Part shown: in pieces, positions 9,184-18,086 of the stretch | Numbering within the stretch: the stretch's first letter is position 1 | How the letters are laid out: every line of letters begins with the position of its first letter | Source of the DNA: Akkermansia muciniphila | GTDB lineage: Bacteria; Verrucomicrobiota; Verrucomicrobiia; Verrucomicrobiales; Akkermansiaceae | Assembly: GCF_002884975.1 (NCBI RefSeq) | Contig: NZ_PJKB01000001.1 | Location: forward strand, 496,001 to 560,000 | Direction: 5' to 3' | Length of the DNA stretch: 64,000 nt | Translations under genes and position numbers: made by a program | The notes under the pieces: generated by a model | Database searches by the model: none | What the model was told of the DNA's origin: nothing | The model's input: the letters and a program-made list of their open reading frames with translations, nothing else

Positions 9184-12100
9184 TTAAAAGTCATACCGGT
9201 AGCCCACGCTTCCGTTCACCGAGTTGGCCCCGTCACGGAAGTCAGCATTGCCATTGACGAACACCGTTCCCTGCGTTCCCACCGGCACGCTCAACCCGGC
9301 TCCGATCTGGAGGGCCGTCGTTCCTACCTTGGCTCCCCTCACCGTCTGCGTGTAGCCGGGATTGGACAGGAAGCCTATATTGGTTTCTCCGCGGCGGTCG
9401 CCCATGTCCTGGGCCACGTTGGCGCGGAACTCCACCAGAGCCTCACGGCCAAAGATGTTGCTTCCCGCCAGCCCCATCCAGCGGCCGCCCAGCGCCACCG
9501 TTCCCGTCGTCCAGTCCTGCTTGCCTACATTCAGGCCCGCGTTCCCCGCTCCCGTTTCCGTGTAGCCGTCCATGCTGGTTTTGACGATGGAGGCGTTGAA
9601 CAGAGGCTGGAAGACACTGCTCTTGTCTTCATTGAGGTACACGTCGTAAGTCAGCTCATACATCGCTCCAAAGCCCCACCCGTTGGTGTTGCCATTAGCG
9701 TCATAGCTTCCGGCGCCGTAATCCACCGTGCGGTTGAGCTTGGCGTCGTTCCAGCCCCCCGTCAGGATCAATGTGTGGGCCCACCGCTTGCTCTGGTAGC
9801 GGCCGAAGAGGTTGGCGTAGTAGCTGTCCAGGTGGCCGTCCGCCGTGTCCGCCGCGCTGGCCGTCAGGTCACCGTAGTTGGCCGTGAAGGCCGCTCCCAT
9901 GGTGAAGTGGTCGCTGAGGTCCACGTCCATGCCCACGGTGCCGCCCCAGGTGGTGAGCTGGTAGCCGCTTTCATCCCCCTTGGTGTCCAGCTTGGCGTAG
10001 GAGCCCGTGCCTTCCATCCACATGTGGAAGTAGGGGAGGTCTTCGTTGATGTAGGCGGGGTTGACGCCCATGAGGGTGGTGCGGTTCCTGATCCAGCCCA
10101 TCTGGTCGCGCAGGGCGTCCTTCTGGGCCGTGCCCAGCGCGTTGACCGTGCTGCCTGCCGCCGCCGCCAGCTTGCGGGTGGCGGAGTTCATGTCTCCGTT
10201 TTCCATATCCCGTGCAATGGAGTCGGAAATCAGGTAGAGATTGGAAGTCTGGTCTTCCGCAATGAGCCACTTGCTTGCATCCAGCAGCGCTCCCCCGGAG
10301 GTTGAGTTATGGGTGGTGGAGGCATCCAGATAGGGATTTTCCGTGCGTTCGTCTCCCCGCAGGAAGATGTCGCTTCCCTCCGCTTCCAGGCGCAGGTTGT
10401 AGAGCAGGGAAAGGAATCCGGCGGTGAGCTTGTAGCCGCTTCCCAGCGTGGCCGCCGTGCCGTCTGCCCCTTCCAGCAGGACAAGGTCCAGCCTGCGGTC
10501 TTTTGCACTGAAGGAGGTGGAGGTATTGTAGAGGTTGATGGCGGCATCTCCCACGCTGACGGTTCCGGTGGAGGATACGGCAGTACCCAGGCCGGAGGTG
10601 GAGCCCGCATTCATGTAAATGTTCAGCGTGGAGCCATTGCCCATGCTGAAGTCTCCGCTGGTTTTCAAATGGGGCATTCCCGTATCGGAAACCAGGTTCA
10701 GGGAGGCTCCGGACCCCGTGTGCACCTGTCCGTAGGTCAGGCCGTCCCCCTTGAGCACCAGGGTGCCTCCGTTGATGGAGAGGTTGACGTCCGCAGAGCC
10801 GGGCCCGGTGAAGGTTTGCGTGCCGGTTCCGTTTTTACTGATGGCGCCCGCGCCCTGGAAGTCTCCGGAGAAGAGCGCCGTGGCATTGTTCAGCTCAAGC
10901 GTTCCTCCGTTAAGGTTCACGGTGCCGTCTCCCGCCAGGCCGCCCAGGCTGAGCGTGCCGTCCACGGTGGTGGAAGCTCCGTCCCGCAGGGCCAGCGTAG
11001 TATCGTTGCTGATGGAGCCGCCCTCCGCCAGGGAGAAGACGCTGCCGTTTCCGCTGACGGTGAATGTTCCGCTTCCCGTGACGGCTGCGGCAAGCGCCGT
11101 GGAGGAAAGAACAGTCAGTTCAGAGTCTTTCCCCAGGTCAATGAAGGAACCTGCTCCCGTGGACAGGCTGTTGGCCGCAGCTTGGGCGTTTTCTCCGAGG
11201 GCCAGGGAGCCGTTCACGTCAAGCGTCTCAATGGCGCTGCCTTTACCGGTCAGGTTCAGGGCGGCGTCCTGCGCCACTGCGGCATGCGCCGCCGTCAGCT
11301 TTCCGCCGATGTTCAGGGCGCCTTCAGCCACATCCAGGTAGCTTGTCCGGACGTTGCCGCCGATGTTCATGGTATACCCGGCGCCTTCCTTGCGGATGGC
11401 GGCGTCTCCTTCAATGGAGCCTTGATAGGTGGAATTGGTGATGTCTCCGGTGTTGCCCAGGACGACGGTCAGGCCGGTATTGGTCCCCGTGTTGACCATG
11501 GCGGTGGAGAGCGCGCCTTCCAGGTTATTCAGGTGCAGATCCTGCGTTCCGGTCATGTCTATATTGATGACCCCGTTGTTGTGGATGCCCTCCAGAGCTT
11601 CCACAATGTCCTTGCTGTTGTCCTGAAGGGTGAGGGGGGCGTCCCCGGCGTTCTGCACCAGCCAGCCGGCGGCGGGTGCTCCGTCCCGGGGGGACAGCAC
11701 CAGGGAGCCTCCCCGGGACGTGACGCCGGAGCCGAAGATGGAGTCAAAAATATGGTAGGGCGTATCAAAGTCCACCGTGGTTCCTTCTTCCAGATTAAGC
11801 GTGCCGTTGGTGATGCGGATGGAGGCGTCGTTCAGGTTCGCCAGAAGGGCGGCGGCCGCATCATCCGTCAGCTGGAGCAGCAAGTCTCCGGAAAGGGTGA
11901 CGGTGCCGTCCGCGGCGGTGGAGAAGGAGAATATCTCTCCGCTGCCGCTGCCCACCATGCCTGAAGAGATGCCCAGCGTGCTTCCGGACAGGGAAATATT
12001 CCCGCCCCCGATGTCCGTGACATGGGTGGCCTGGTCACCTGTGCGGCTGGCCGCTCCCTGGAAGGACTTGAGGTTGGTGCCGGACATGCCGCCCATGGAA

Positions 12101-15100
12101 ACGGCGGAGGGTTCCTGGCCGGGAGTATCCTGCCGGATGGAGACGTTTCCGCTGGCATTCTGCGCTCCCGCCAGGGAGCCGTAACCCAGGAAAATGTTTC
12201 CGGTCAGGGCCGCCCCGTTCATATTCAGCAGGCCGCCGCTGACGGTGGTGTCCCCGGTGTAATTGCTTCCTACGCCGATGGAAAGCGTACCGTCCCCCTC
12301 CTTGACAAGGGAACCTTCCCCTCCCACGTTTCCATTGAAGGTGATATTCGTTCCGTTGGTGTCAATGGTATTGGCGGTTCCCGACTTCAGGGTAACGGTG
12401 TTGGAGGCGACGTTCTGGGCCCATTGCTCCGTGGCCCGGATGGTGACGTTGTTAAGCTCCAGTACCGTGTTCGCGTTTAGATTCAAGCCTCCGGCCCCCA
12501 GCTCCGCGACGGTGTCCTTGCTGCCGTCTCCCGCGCCGCCGCCCAGAATGAGCGTTCCGGCCTGGGTGCTTTTGATTCCACCGGCCGCTATGCTGGCGCC
12601 GGAGAGCTGGAGTTTCTGTCCTGCGGCGCCGTTGGTGCGGAACGTCAGTACATGGCCGTTGCCGATGATGTCACCGGAGATGGTGGAAGTTCCGGTGCTG
12701 TATACAATGATATTGGCGTCAGCGGACAGGGTGACGTTGCCCGTGATGGTGACGCCGTCCATGCGCAGTGCACCGTTTCTGTCATTTCCCGTCCCGGTGC
12801 CTGTCCCGGCAATCGTAAAATCCTGTGCCCAGGTTCCGCCGTTCATGTAAAGATGGGTGCCGGCTTCCACCGTGATGTCCAGATTGGCGTTCAGGTTGTT
12901 GCCATTAGCCCCTTTGAAGCGCTGGTTGCCGCGCAGTACCAGTTCTCCTTCAAATCCACTGAATATGGCATTGTTGATGTTGGTTTCATCCTGTCCCGTA
13001 TTGTTCAGGACGACCGTTCCCGTGCCCGTCACGGCATTCGTGAACAGGGAGCCGTCCTGGCCGCCGCTGTTGTTGTCAATGGCGTACAGCAGGGTGCCGT
13101 TTTCTTCTACGGTGACGCCTCCTGTTCCCAGCGTGGTTTTTCCGGAGAAGGACAGGGAGCCCCCGGTGACCTGCGTTCCGCCCGTGTAGGTGTTGGCAGT
13201 GTTCCCCAGTACAAGGGTGCCGGTCCCGGCCTTCACCAGTTTGCCTGCGGAGCCGTCCGCCGTATCTGACAGAATTCCGGCCAGGGTGGCCGTGCCGTCT
13301 CCGGCCACGGTGAAGAGCCCGTCGCCCGTCATGGAAATGTTATTGGCAAGGGTGACGGAATTACCCAGGATGAGTCCGGCTCCAGCAGCCATGGTGACGC
13401 CTCCCGTGCCCAGAGCCTGGGCGTTGTTTAGGGCGATGCTGCCTTTAAGGAGCTCCGTTCCTCCGGTATAGGAGTTGGCCGTATTGATCGTCAGGGTGCC
13501 GTCCGCATTCATCGTCAGTTTTCCGCCGCCCGTGATGGAGCCGCTGCCGCCGAAAACGTAGCCGTCCTCCGTGACCGTCATGGAACCGGGGCTGACATTG
13601 CCGGAAATAGTGACATGGCGCTTGTCCGCCGCGGTGGTCCCGTCAAAGGTGACGTGGTCGCCCGTGTAGAATTTGTTGTCATCGCTCCCGGTAATGCTCC
13701 AGGGAGAACCGGCCCCGGTTTCTCCCCTGGTGGTCCAGATGCCTTCCCCGGCGCCGTTCCAGGCCAGATTGCCGTTTTCTCCCTTGTCCGTTACATTCAG
13801 GACCACGGATTTTCCGTCATTGGACAGGGAAACATCGGCAGTGGCGCCGCGGTTCAGCCCGATGAAGCTGAAATCCCCGCTATTGATGAAGCTGCCCGTG
13901 GCGGTGGTGAAGAGGAGGTATTCCGTCTCCGTGGAGGCGGAGAGGTCAATGTTGAAGGTAAGGCCGTTCAGTTCAACGGCTGCCGTTCCCGTGTAGGTAA
14001 GCTGGTCGTGCTCGGCCCCCTGGATGTCCATGAAGACATTGACGCCCGCGCCGAAGGCCAGGGAAGAGGCGCTGACGTTGGTGATCGTTCCGGCGCCGCC
14101 CAGGTTCAGGGAACCGCCCGTAATGCTGATATTTCCTGCGTTGTAGTCTCCCGCTGCATTACCCAGCTGCAGCATTCCTCCGGTGGAAGTGATGCGTCCG
14201 TTGTTGGTCCCGGCAAAAATGAAGGTTCCCGCTCCGGATTTGACCAGGCTGACGGTGTCGGCAAGGGTGCCTGTAAAGACATTCAGTTCATCCTTCTGGA
14301 CCAGGTTCAAGGTGTCCGGATTGTCCGCAGCCGCGCCGGAGCTTTTCCCTTCAATGGTGCCCTGGCCGTTCAGCCCGGCAATGTTGGCGGTTTTGTCCGC
14401 ATTGTTGACCCACAGGTAGCTGCCTTCAAGGAACAGGTTGACGGTGGCGTTGACCAGGGCGTTCTGATGGGCCAGCACCAGGGCTCTTTTCTTGGTGGTC
14501 GCGTCTCCGGTCCCGTCGGGAGAGCCGATGTTCACTGTTCCGGTGAAGTCTGTGTTTTCACTGGTGATGAATAGCTGCCTGTTGGCCAGATCATCTATTC
14601 CGGCGCTTCCGGCAAGGAATTGGAGGGTGCCTTCGCCGCTCAGCGTCCCGGTTAATCCGATTGTCTTTGCATACTGGGTTTTAATGTCTGCGACGTCGCT
14701 GGCGGATTCCCCGATCCGGATATTGCCGGACAGCGTGTACTGGTAGGAATCCCCGTTCGGGTCGGAGGCGTCCCTGATGTAGATTTCAGCGCCGTTGTGC
14801 AGCCAGATGTTGTTGGTAACGGAGTGATGGTTGCCGTTGTTGCCGTTCAGCGTCAGCATGGCGTCTCCCACCACGATGTCGGCCCCCGTGAATTCCAGCT
14901 TGCTGCCGTTGGCGGCTCCCAGCTGCAGGGTTCCTGAGGTGACCTTCACGATGCCCTGGTAATTGGCAAGGGCCGTACTGGAGTTGACAATGAGGGCGTT
15001 TGAGCCTGTTTTTTCAAATTGGCCTCCGCTTCCTCCAAGCTGGCCGTTGAAGGTGCTTGTGCCTTTGGAAGTGTCGAAGGCCAGGGTTCCCTGTTCGATC

Positions 15101-15777
15101 GTGAAATTTTTCCCGTAGGTAATTCCTCCGGAGGTGGGCTTGATCGTCAAGGTTCCCTCCCCGCTTTTGACGTACGCAAAGTTATTGCGGGTGACGGCAG
15201 CCCACACTACGTCGTTGCCGTTGGTATCCACCCGGATGACATCCTTCCCGGCTGCGGCATTGCTCATGTTATTGGTAATGTCCGTGGTAACGCCTTCCCC
15301 GTATTTGACGGTTCCTCCGCCCCAGCTGATCTTTCCCGTTCCCAGCACGCCGTCAGCGCCCAGTTCCAGAAAGCCTCCGTTAAGGTTGATGGTTCCGGAG
15401 AAGCCGGGATTGAGCGTTTCAAGCCTCAGCGTGGAAGTTCCGGATTTGGTGAGGGGACCGTTTCCGGCCAGGGCGCCGTCCCCTTTCAGCGTGTAATTGG
15501 TGGTGTCGGAATTGAAGGTAAGCCCTGCGGGCGTCACTGTTCCGGAAAGGATCACCTCAACAAGGTCCTGGCCGTCAATGGTTCCAAAAATAACGGTATC
15601 CGCATCCGTGTAAACCGCATTGTCCGCCCATGGGGAATCATCCGGAGTTCCGTTCAGGGACCAGACGTTATTGCCGGCTGTTCCGGCCCAGGCCAGCTCG
15701 GCGGCCGTGGCGGAAGGGGTGAGAGAAAAACTGGCGAGGAGAGCCGCCAAGAGTGTCATAGGTAAATGCAGTTTCAT
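9184..15777 (-). CDS. Giant autotransporter with PATR repeats
   Basis: A 2197-residue outer-membrane autotransporter. A signal peptide is clear (MKLHLPMTLLAALLASFSLT, cleavage after ATAA). The passenger (about 30-1880) is a Gly/Thr/Asn-rich beta-helix with repeated autotransporter-associated strands of the type GTGTLVLGNTANTYTGGTQV. The C-terminal 280 residues form the barrel and end in a terminal Phe (GSVGYRYDF), the usual BAM recognition signal. Many Akkermansia genomes carry several such proteins, and adhesion to mucin or other cells is a reasonable but unproven role. The frame is intact over 6.6 kb. It is transcribed alone from a candidate promoter at 15853-15881. Confidence 0.9.
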   Translation of the reverse strand: MKLHLPMTLLAALLASFSLTPSATAAELAWAGTAGNNVWSLNGTPDDSPWADNAVYTDADTVIFGTIDGQDLVEVILSGTVTPAGLTFNSDTTNYTLKGDGALAGNGPLTKSGTSTLRLETLNPGFSGTINLNGGFLELGADGVLGTGKISWGGGTVKYGEGVTTDITNNMSNAAAGKDVIRVDTNGNDVVWAAVTRNNFAYVKSGEGTLTIKPTSGGITYGKNFTIEQGTLAFDTSKGTSTFNGQLGGSGGQFEKTGSNALIVNSSTALANYQGIVKVTSGTLQLGAANGSKLEFTGADIVVGDAMLTLNGNNGNHHSVTNNIWLHNGAEIYIRDASDPNGDSYQYTLSGNIRIGESASDVADIKTQYAKTIGLTGTLSGEGTLQFLAGSAGIDDLANRQLFITSENTDFTGTVNIGSPDGTGDATTKKRALVLAHQNALVNATVNLFLEGSYLWVNNADKTANIAGLNGQGTIEGKSSGAAADNPDTLNLVQKDELNVFTGTLADTVSLVKSGAGTFIFAGTNNGRITSTGGMLQLGNAAGDYNAGNISITGGSLNLGGAGTITNVSASSLAFGAGVNVFMDIQGAEHDQLTYTGTAAVELNGLTFNIDLSASTETEYLLFTTATGSFINSGDFSFIGLNRGATADVSLSNDGKSVVLNVTDKGENGNLAWNGAGEGIWTTRGETGAGSPWSITGSDDNKFYTGDHVTFDGTTAADKRHVTISGNVSPGSMTVTEDGYVFGGSGSITGGGKLTMNADGTLTINTANSYTGGTELLKGSIALNNAQALGTGGVTMAAGAGLILGNSVTLANNISMTGDGLFTVAGDGTATLAGILSDTADGSAGKLVKAGTGTLVLGNTANTYTGGTQVTGGSLSFSGKTTLGTGGVTVEENGTLLYAIDNNSGGQDGSLFTNAVTGTGTVVLNNTGQDETNINNAIFSGFEGELVLRGNQRFKGANGNNLNANLDITVEAGTHLYMNGGTWAQDFTIAGTGTGTGNDRNGALRMDGVTITGNVTLSADANIIVYSTGTSTISGDIIGNGHVLTFRTNGAAGQKLQLSGASIAAGGIKSTQAGTLILGGGAGDGSKDTVAELGAGGLNLNANTVLELNNVTIRATEQWAQNVASNTVTLKSGTANTIDTNGTNITFNGNVGGEGSLVKEGDGTLSIGVGSNYTGDTTVSGGLLNMNGAALTGNIFLGYGSLAGAQNASGNVSIRQDTPGQEPSAVSMGGMSGTNLKSFQGAASRTGDQATHVTDIGGGNISLSGSTLGISSGMVGSGSGEIFSFSTAADGTVTLSGDLLLQLTDDAAAALLANLNDASIRITNGTLNLEEGTTVDFDTPYHIFDSIFGSGVTSRGGSLVLSPRDGAPAAGWLVQNAGDAPLTLQDNSKDIVEALEGIHNNGVINIDMTGTQDLHLNNLEGALSTAMVNTGTNTGLTVVLGNTGDITNSTYQGSIEGDAAIRKEGAGYTMNIGGNVRTSYLDVAEGALNIGGKLTAAHAAVAQDAALNLTGKGSAIETLDVNGSLALGENAQAAANSLSTGAGSFIDLGKDSELTVLSSTALAAAVTGSGTFTVSGNGSVFSLAEGGSISNDTTLALRDGASTTVDGTLSLGGLAGDGTVNLNGGTLELNNATALFSGDFQGAGAISKNGTGTQTFTGPGSADVNLSINGGTLVLKGDGLTYGQVHTGSGASLNLVSDTGMPHLKTSGDFSMGNGSTLNIYMNAGSTSGLGTAVSSTGTVSVGDAAINLYNTSTSFSAKDRRLDLVLLEGADGTAATLGSGYKLTAGFLSLLYNLRLEAEGSDIFLRGDERTENPYLDASTTHNSTSGGALLDASKWLIAEDQTSNLYLISDSIARDMENGDMNSATRKLAAAAGSTVNALGTAQKDALRDQMGWIRNRTTLMGVNPAYINEDLPYFHMWMEGTGSYAKLDTKGDESGYQLTTWGGTVGMDVDLSDHFTMGAAFTANYGDLTASAADTADGHLDSYYANLFGRYQSKRWAHTLILTGGWNDAKLNRTVDYGAGSYDANGNTNGWGFGAMYELTYDVYLNEDKSSVFQPLFNASIVKTSMDGYTETGAGNAGLNVGKQDWTTGTVALGGRWMGLAGSNIFGREALVEFRANVAQDMGDRRGETNIGFLSNPGYTQTVRGAKVGTTALQIGAGLSVPVGTQGTVFVNGNADFRDGANSVNGSVGYRYDF

Positions 15778-15852
15778 GACAAGGGATATAGGTGTTTTTA
15801 TATGTTGTTGATTATAAATGAATAATGTTATTTCTGGTCTTTTGTTCTAATT

Positions 15853-15881
15853 AAGCTATAGAATTAGATTGTTAGTGTCAA
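15853..15881 (-). promoter_or_regulatory. Candidate promoter of the autotransporter gene
   Basis: On the minus strand TTGACA (15876-15881) is followed by 17 bases and TAGCTT (15853-15858), with the overlapping TATAGC at 15855-15860. The leader to the ATG at 15777 is about 70 bases and A+T-rich. Confidence 0.4.
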
Positions 15882-15907
15882 TCTGTTTTTTCAATGGATA
15901 GGGAGTA

Positions 15908-15924
15908 CCGGATTCGCAATCCGG
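15908..15924. promoter_or_regulatory. Palindrome CCGGATT-CGC-AATCCGG
   Basis: A 7-bp perfect inverted repeat with a 3-base spacer, 27 bases upstream of the candidate -35 box of the autotransporter. The 15-base core recurs in reverse-complement form at 16166-16180. Confidence 0.5.
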
Positions 15925-16655
15925 AGACAGGCTTCATGTTTGATTAAAAAAGAGTTATGCCGGACAAACTTTTTGACGGCGAACGGAATCGCCTCTCCTT
16001 CCCGGGGGCGCCCACGGAAAAGAGGATATTTTTCTTCTTTCCGGCGGGACAGGAGAGGAAATCGTGAGATGCTCATACACAAAGCGTTATTTCTTTAAAC
16101 GGCTTTGACCGTTTGAAATAAAAAAATCTATTTTGTGGAAATTTTTATATCGTTAAAAATATGAACGGATTGCGAATCCGATGAAAATGAATATGATCAT
16201 AAAATATTCATGATGAAGCAAGTTAAGGCAGATTCAAAAGTGAAGAAACGCTTCAATAATGGCAAAAATGTAGCCCGGTGCTCCTCCGGGAAGGAAAGAG
16301 GTTTCTTTTCCGTGTCACGCTTGCTGCGGTTATCTGAATGGCTCTTTTCCATCCGGAAATTTTTCTGAAAGTGAACAGAAAATATTTTTCCGTCCCCTAT
16401 TGGAAATTGGTGTTAATTGTGATGAATTTGAATTATTTATAATATTGTTTTTCTGAATTCAAGGGGAATGGAAAACCGGGAGGAGGATGGCACCGGAGTG
16501 GTGCGGCGGAGAGGGCCGTTTTCTTCCACGGACGGTTTTTTAAACGGCAAGGCATTGAAGAAAAAATATTTAAACGGTTCAGCGGCGGCGGAACTGTCTG
16601 CGGCGGGAGCTGTCATCCTGCCCGTTTTTCCGGAAAGGAGGAAAAGCGGAGCGCA
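15925..16655. other. Non-coding stretch upstream of the autotransporter
   Basis: No convincing gene. It is mostly A+T-rich with G+C-rich islands; apart from the palindrome at 16166 I see nothing definite. It could hold long-range regulatory sites or degraded sequence. Confidence 0.4.
16166..16180. promoter_or_regulatory. Second copy of the palindrome, CGGATT-GCG-AATCCG
   Basis: An exact reverse complement of the 15-base core at 15909-15923, lying 256 bp away in an A+T-rich stretch with no gene. Two matched operator-like sites suggest a DNA-binding protein acting upstream of the autotransporter; this is inference. Confidence 0.45.
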
Positions 16656-17060
16656 TCATTCGTGTTGTTTTCCTGGGAAAAACGGAGTTTTCCATGGAGA
16701 TGACGACTTCTTTCTCCCGGAAACCATGAGACAGGCGGAAGCGGCAATGAGGTGCAATTCCAGTAAAAAAGACCAGTGCTGCAGGAAGTTCAGCCACCAG
16801 AGGTGCTGCTGCGCCGGAACGGTGGCTAGGGCGTAAAGCCGCATGGACCACGGAGCCAGGAGAGGGATATTCCCCGTGGCGCAGTCCGGAAGAAGGTGCA
16901 GGAAGCCGCTCATGGAAAAGATGAGCAGCCATGTTCCGCCCGCGCTCCACCTTTTGACCCCATGCGGCCGTCGTCAGCGCAACCCAGACGGAAGGATAAT
17001 GCGTCCAGCAGGAATGAGGGTGGTGTTGGCAGGCGTCAAGGGTGTAGCTTCCATGAAATT
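16656..17060 (-). pseudogene. Decayed membrane protein gene, possibly YdjM/DUF457-like
   Basis: Two minus-strand frames join into one plausible membrane protein. The upstream frame reads HHPHSCWTHYPSVWVALTTA. The downstream frame reads TWLLIFSMSGFLHLLPDCAT followed by GNIPLLAPWSMRLYAL and a last hydrophobic helix (HWSFLLELHLIAASACLMV). The His-rich WTH motif, the HLLxDxxT-like motif and the IPLLxPWS motif recall membrane-bound YdjM/DUF457 putative hydrolases. The frames switch at GGGG (16958-16961 on the plus strand), which suggests a one-base indel. The N-terminal part is missing and is preceded by a TAA. The family assignment is tentative. Confidence 0.35.
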
Positions 17061-17209
17061 GTTTCAGGAAGTATTAATCTTGAATTCTTTTCCCCAGCTC
17101 TTTTTCCGGTTCAGGCGGAATACCATTCCGGTGCATGTTTAACAGGACCCCTTCCAGGGAGTAAAGTAACAACATGCGGGAATTGTTATCCAGGGCGAAT
17201 ATGCCGCCC

Positions 17210-17232
17210 GCCATGCGGGGAACCCGCATGGC
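17210..17232. terminator. 10-bp hairpin downstream of fucA
   Basis: GCCATGCGGG (17210-17219) and its perfect complement (17223-17232) with a 3-base loop, 26 bases past the fucA stop. There is no long T run on the minus strand, so termination is likely but not certain. Confidence 0.5.
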
Positions 17233-17257
17233 TTTAATCGTAACATGCCTGGAGAGG

Positions 17258-18073
17258 CTATTTGCCGGATTTGCCCAGCTTGTACCCGGCGTAGGTCTCC
17301 GTATTGTACAGGGGCTGGTTTTCCGGAACGGCATAGCCGATGGCTTTGCGGATAGCCAGGAAGTCATCCACTCCCTCCGGTCCCACCTGGTTCAGGGGGG
17401 CCTTGTGCAGTCCGGCCATCAGCACCATGCGGCAGTAGGCGTCCGCGTTTTCCATGAACCATTCCGCTTCCTCTACATCACGGGCCCCGGCGATCACGCC
17501 GTGGTTTTCCATGAAGACCACAGTGGACTGTTTGGCCGCTTCCGCCACGGCTTGCGCCGTTTCCGGAGAACCGGGCGTACCGTAGGGGGCCAGCGGGATG
17601 TGGCCCAGGAAGATGTCCGCTTCCGGATTGATGCCGGAGGGGGGAACCTGCCCGGCGAACAGGAAGGCGTTGCAGTGCGGGGGATGGGCGTGGATGCAGG
17701 AGTTGACGCCCACGGATTTCATCATGGCGATGTGCGTTTTCACCTCACTGGTGGAGGGGCGTATGCCCGCCTTCTGGCGCGCGTCCATGTCCACCATGCA
17801 GATGTCTTCCACGGTCATGAAGCCCTTGGAGCACAGGGTGGGGGAGCAGAGCAGCAGGTTCTGCGCCACGCGCACGGAGATGTTGCCCCCATTGCCGTCC
17901 ACATATTCGCGGTTCCACAGGCGGCGGCCTATGTCGCACATGCGTTCCTTGATAACCAGGATTTCAGGGGAATGGAAGAATTCGTTCACTTCCTCCCGCG
18001 TGACGGGGTTGTATTTTTCCCACGGGAACACCTTGTCCGGGAGGGGAGGGGAGATTGACCAGTCTTCTGACAT
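17258..18073 (-). CDS. fucA: L-fuculose-1-phosphate aldolase (class II aldolase/adducin)
   Basis: Cleaves L-fuculose-1-phosphate into dihydroxyacetone phosphate and L-lactaldehyde. The 271-residue protein starts MSEDWSISPPLP. It has GNGGNISVR (phosphate binding) near residue 65, the zinc ligands HAHPPH near 125, and FMENHGVIAGA with a further His near 187, all typical of class II aldolases. It is longer than E. coli FucA (215 residues) by an N-terminal extension of about 35. I take the ATG at 18073, 13 bases after the fucK stop; a longer open frame upstream only overlaps fucK. It is the last gene of the fucose operon. Confidence 0.85.
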   Translation of the reverse strand: MSEDWSISPPLPDKVFPWEKYNPVTREEVNEFFHSPEILVIKERMCDIGRRLWNREYVDGNGGNISVRVAQNLLLCSPTLCSKGFMTVEDICMVDMDARQKAGIRPSTSEVKTHIAMMKSVGVNSCIHAHPPHCNAFLFAGQVPPSGINPEADIFLGHIPLAPYGTPGSPETAQAVAEAAKQSTVVFMENHGVIAGARDVEEAEWFMENADAYCRMVLMAGLHKAPLNQVGPEGVDDFLAIRKAIGYAVPENQPLYNTETYAGYKLGKSGK

Positions 18074-18086
18074 ATTTAGTTGCGTG

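Noticed and set aside
10309-14574. Several long plus-strand open frames across the autotransporter
   Set aside because: They are antisense to a repetitive Gly/Thr-rich gene; composition is low-complexity and no start or family match is seen.
17074-17229. 51-codon minus-strand open frame downstream of fucA
   Set aside because: It overlaps the hairpin at 17210-17232 and has no ribosome site; support is too weak to call a gene.
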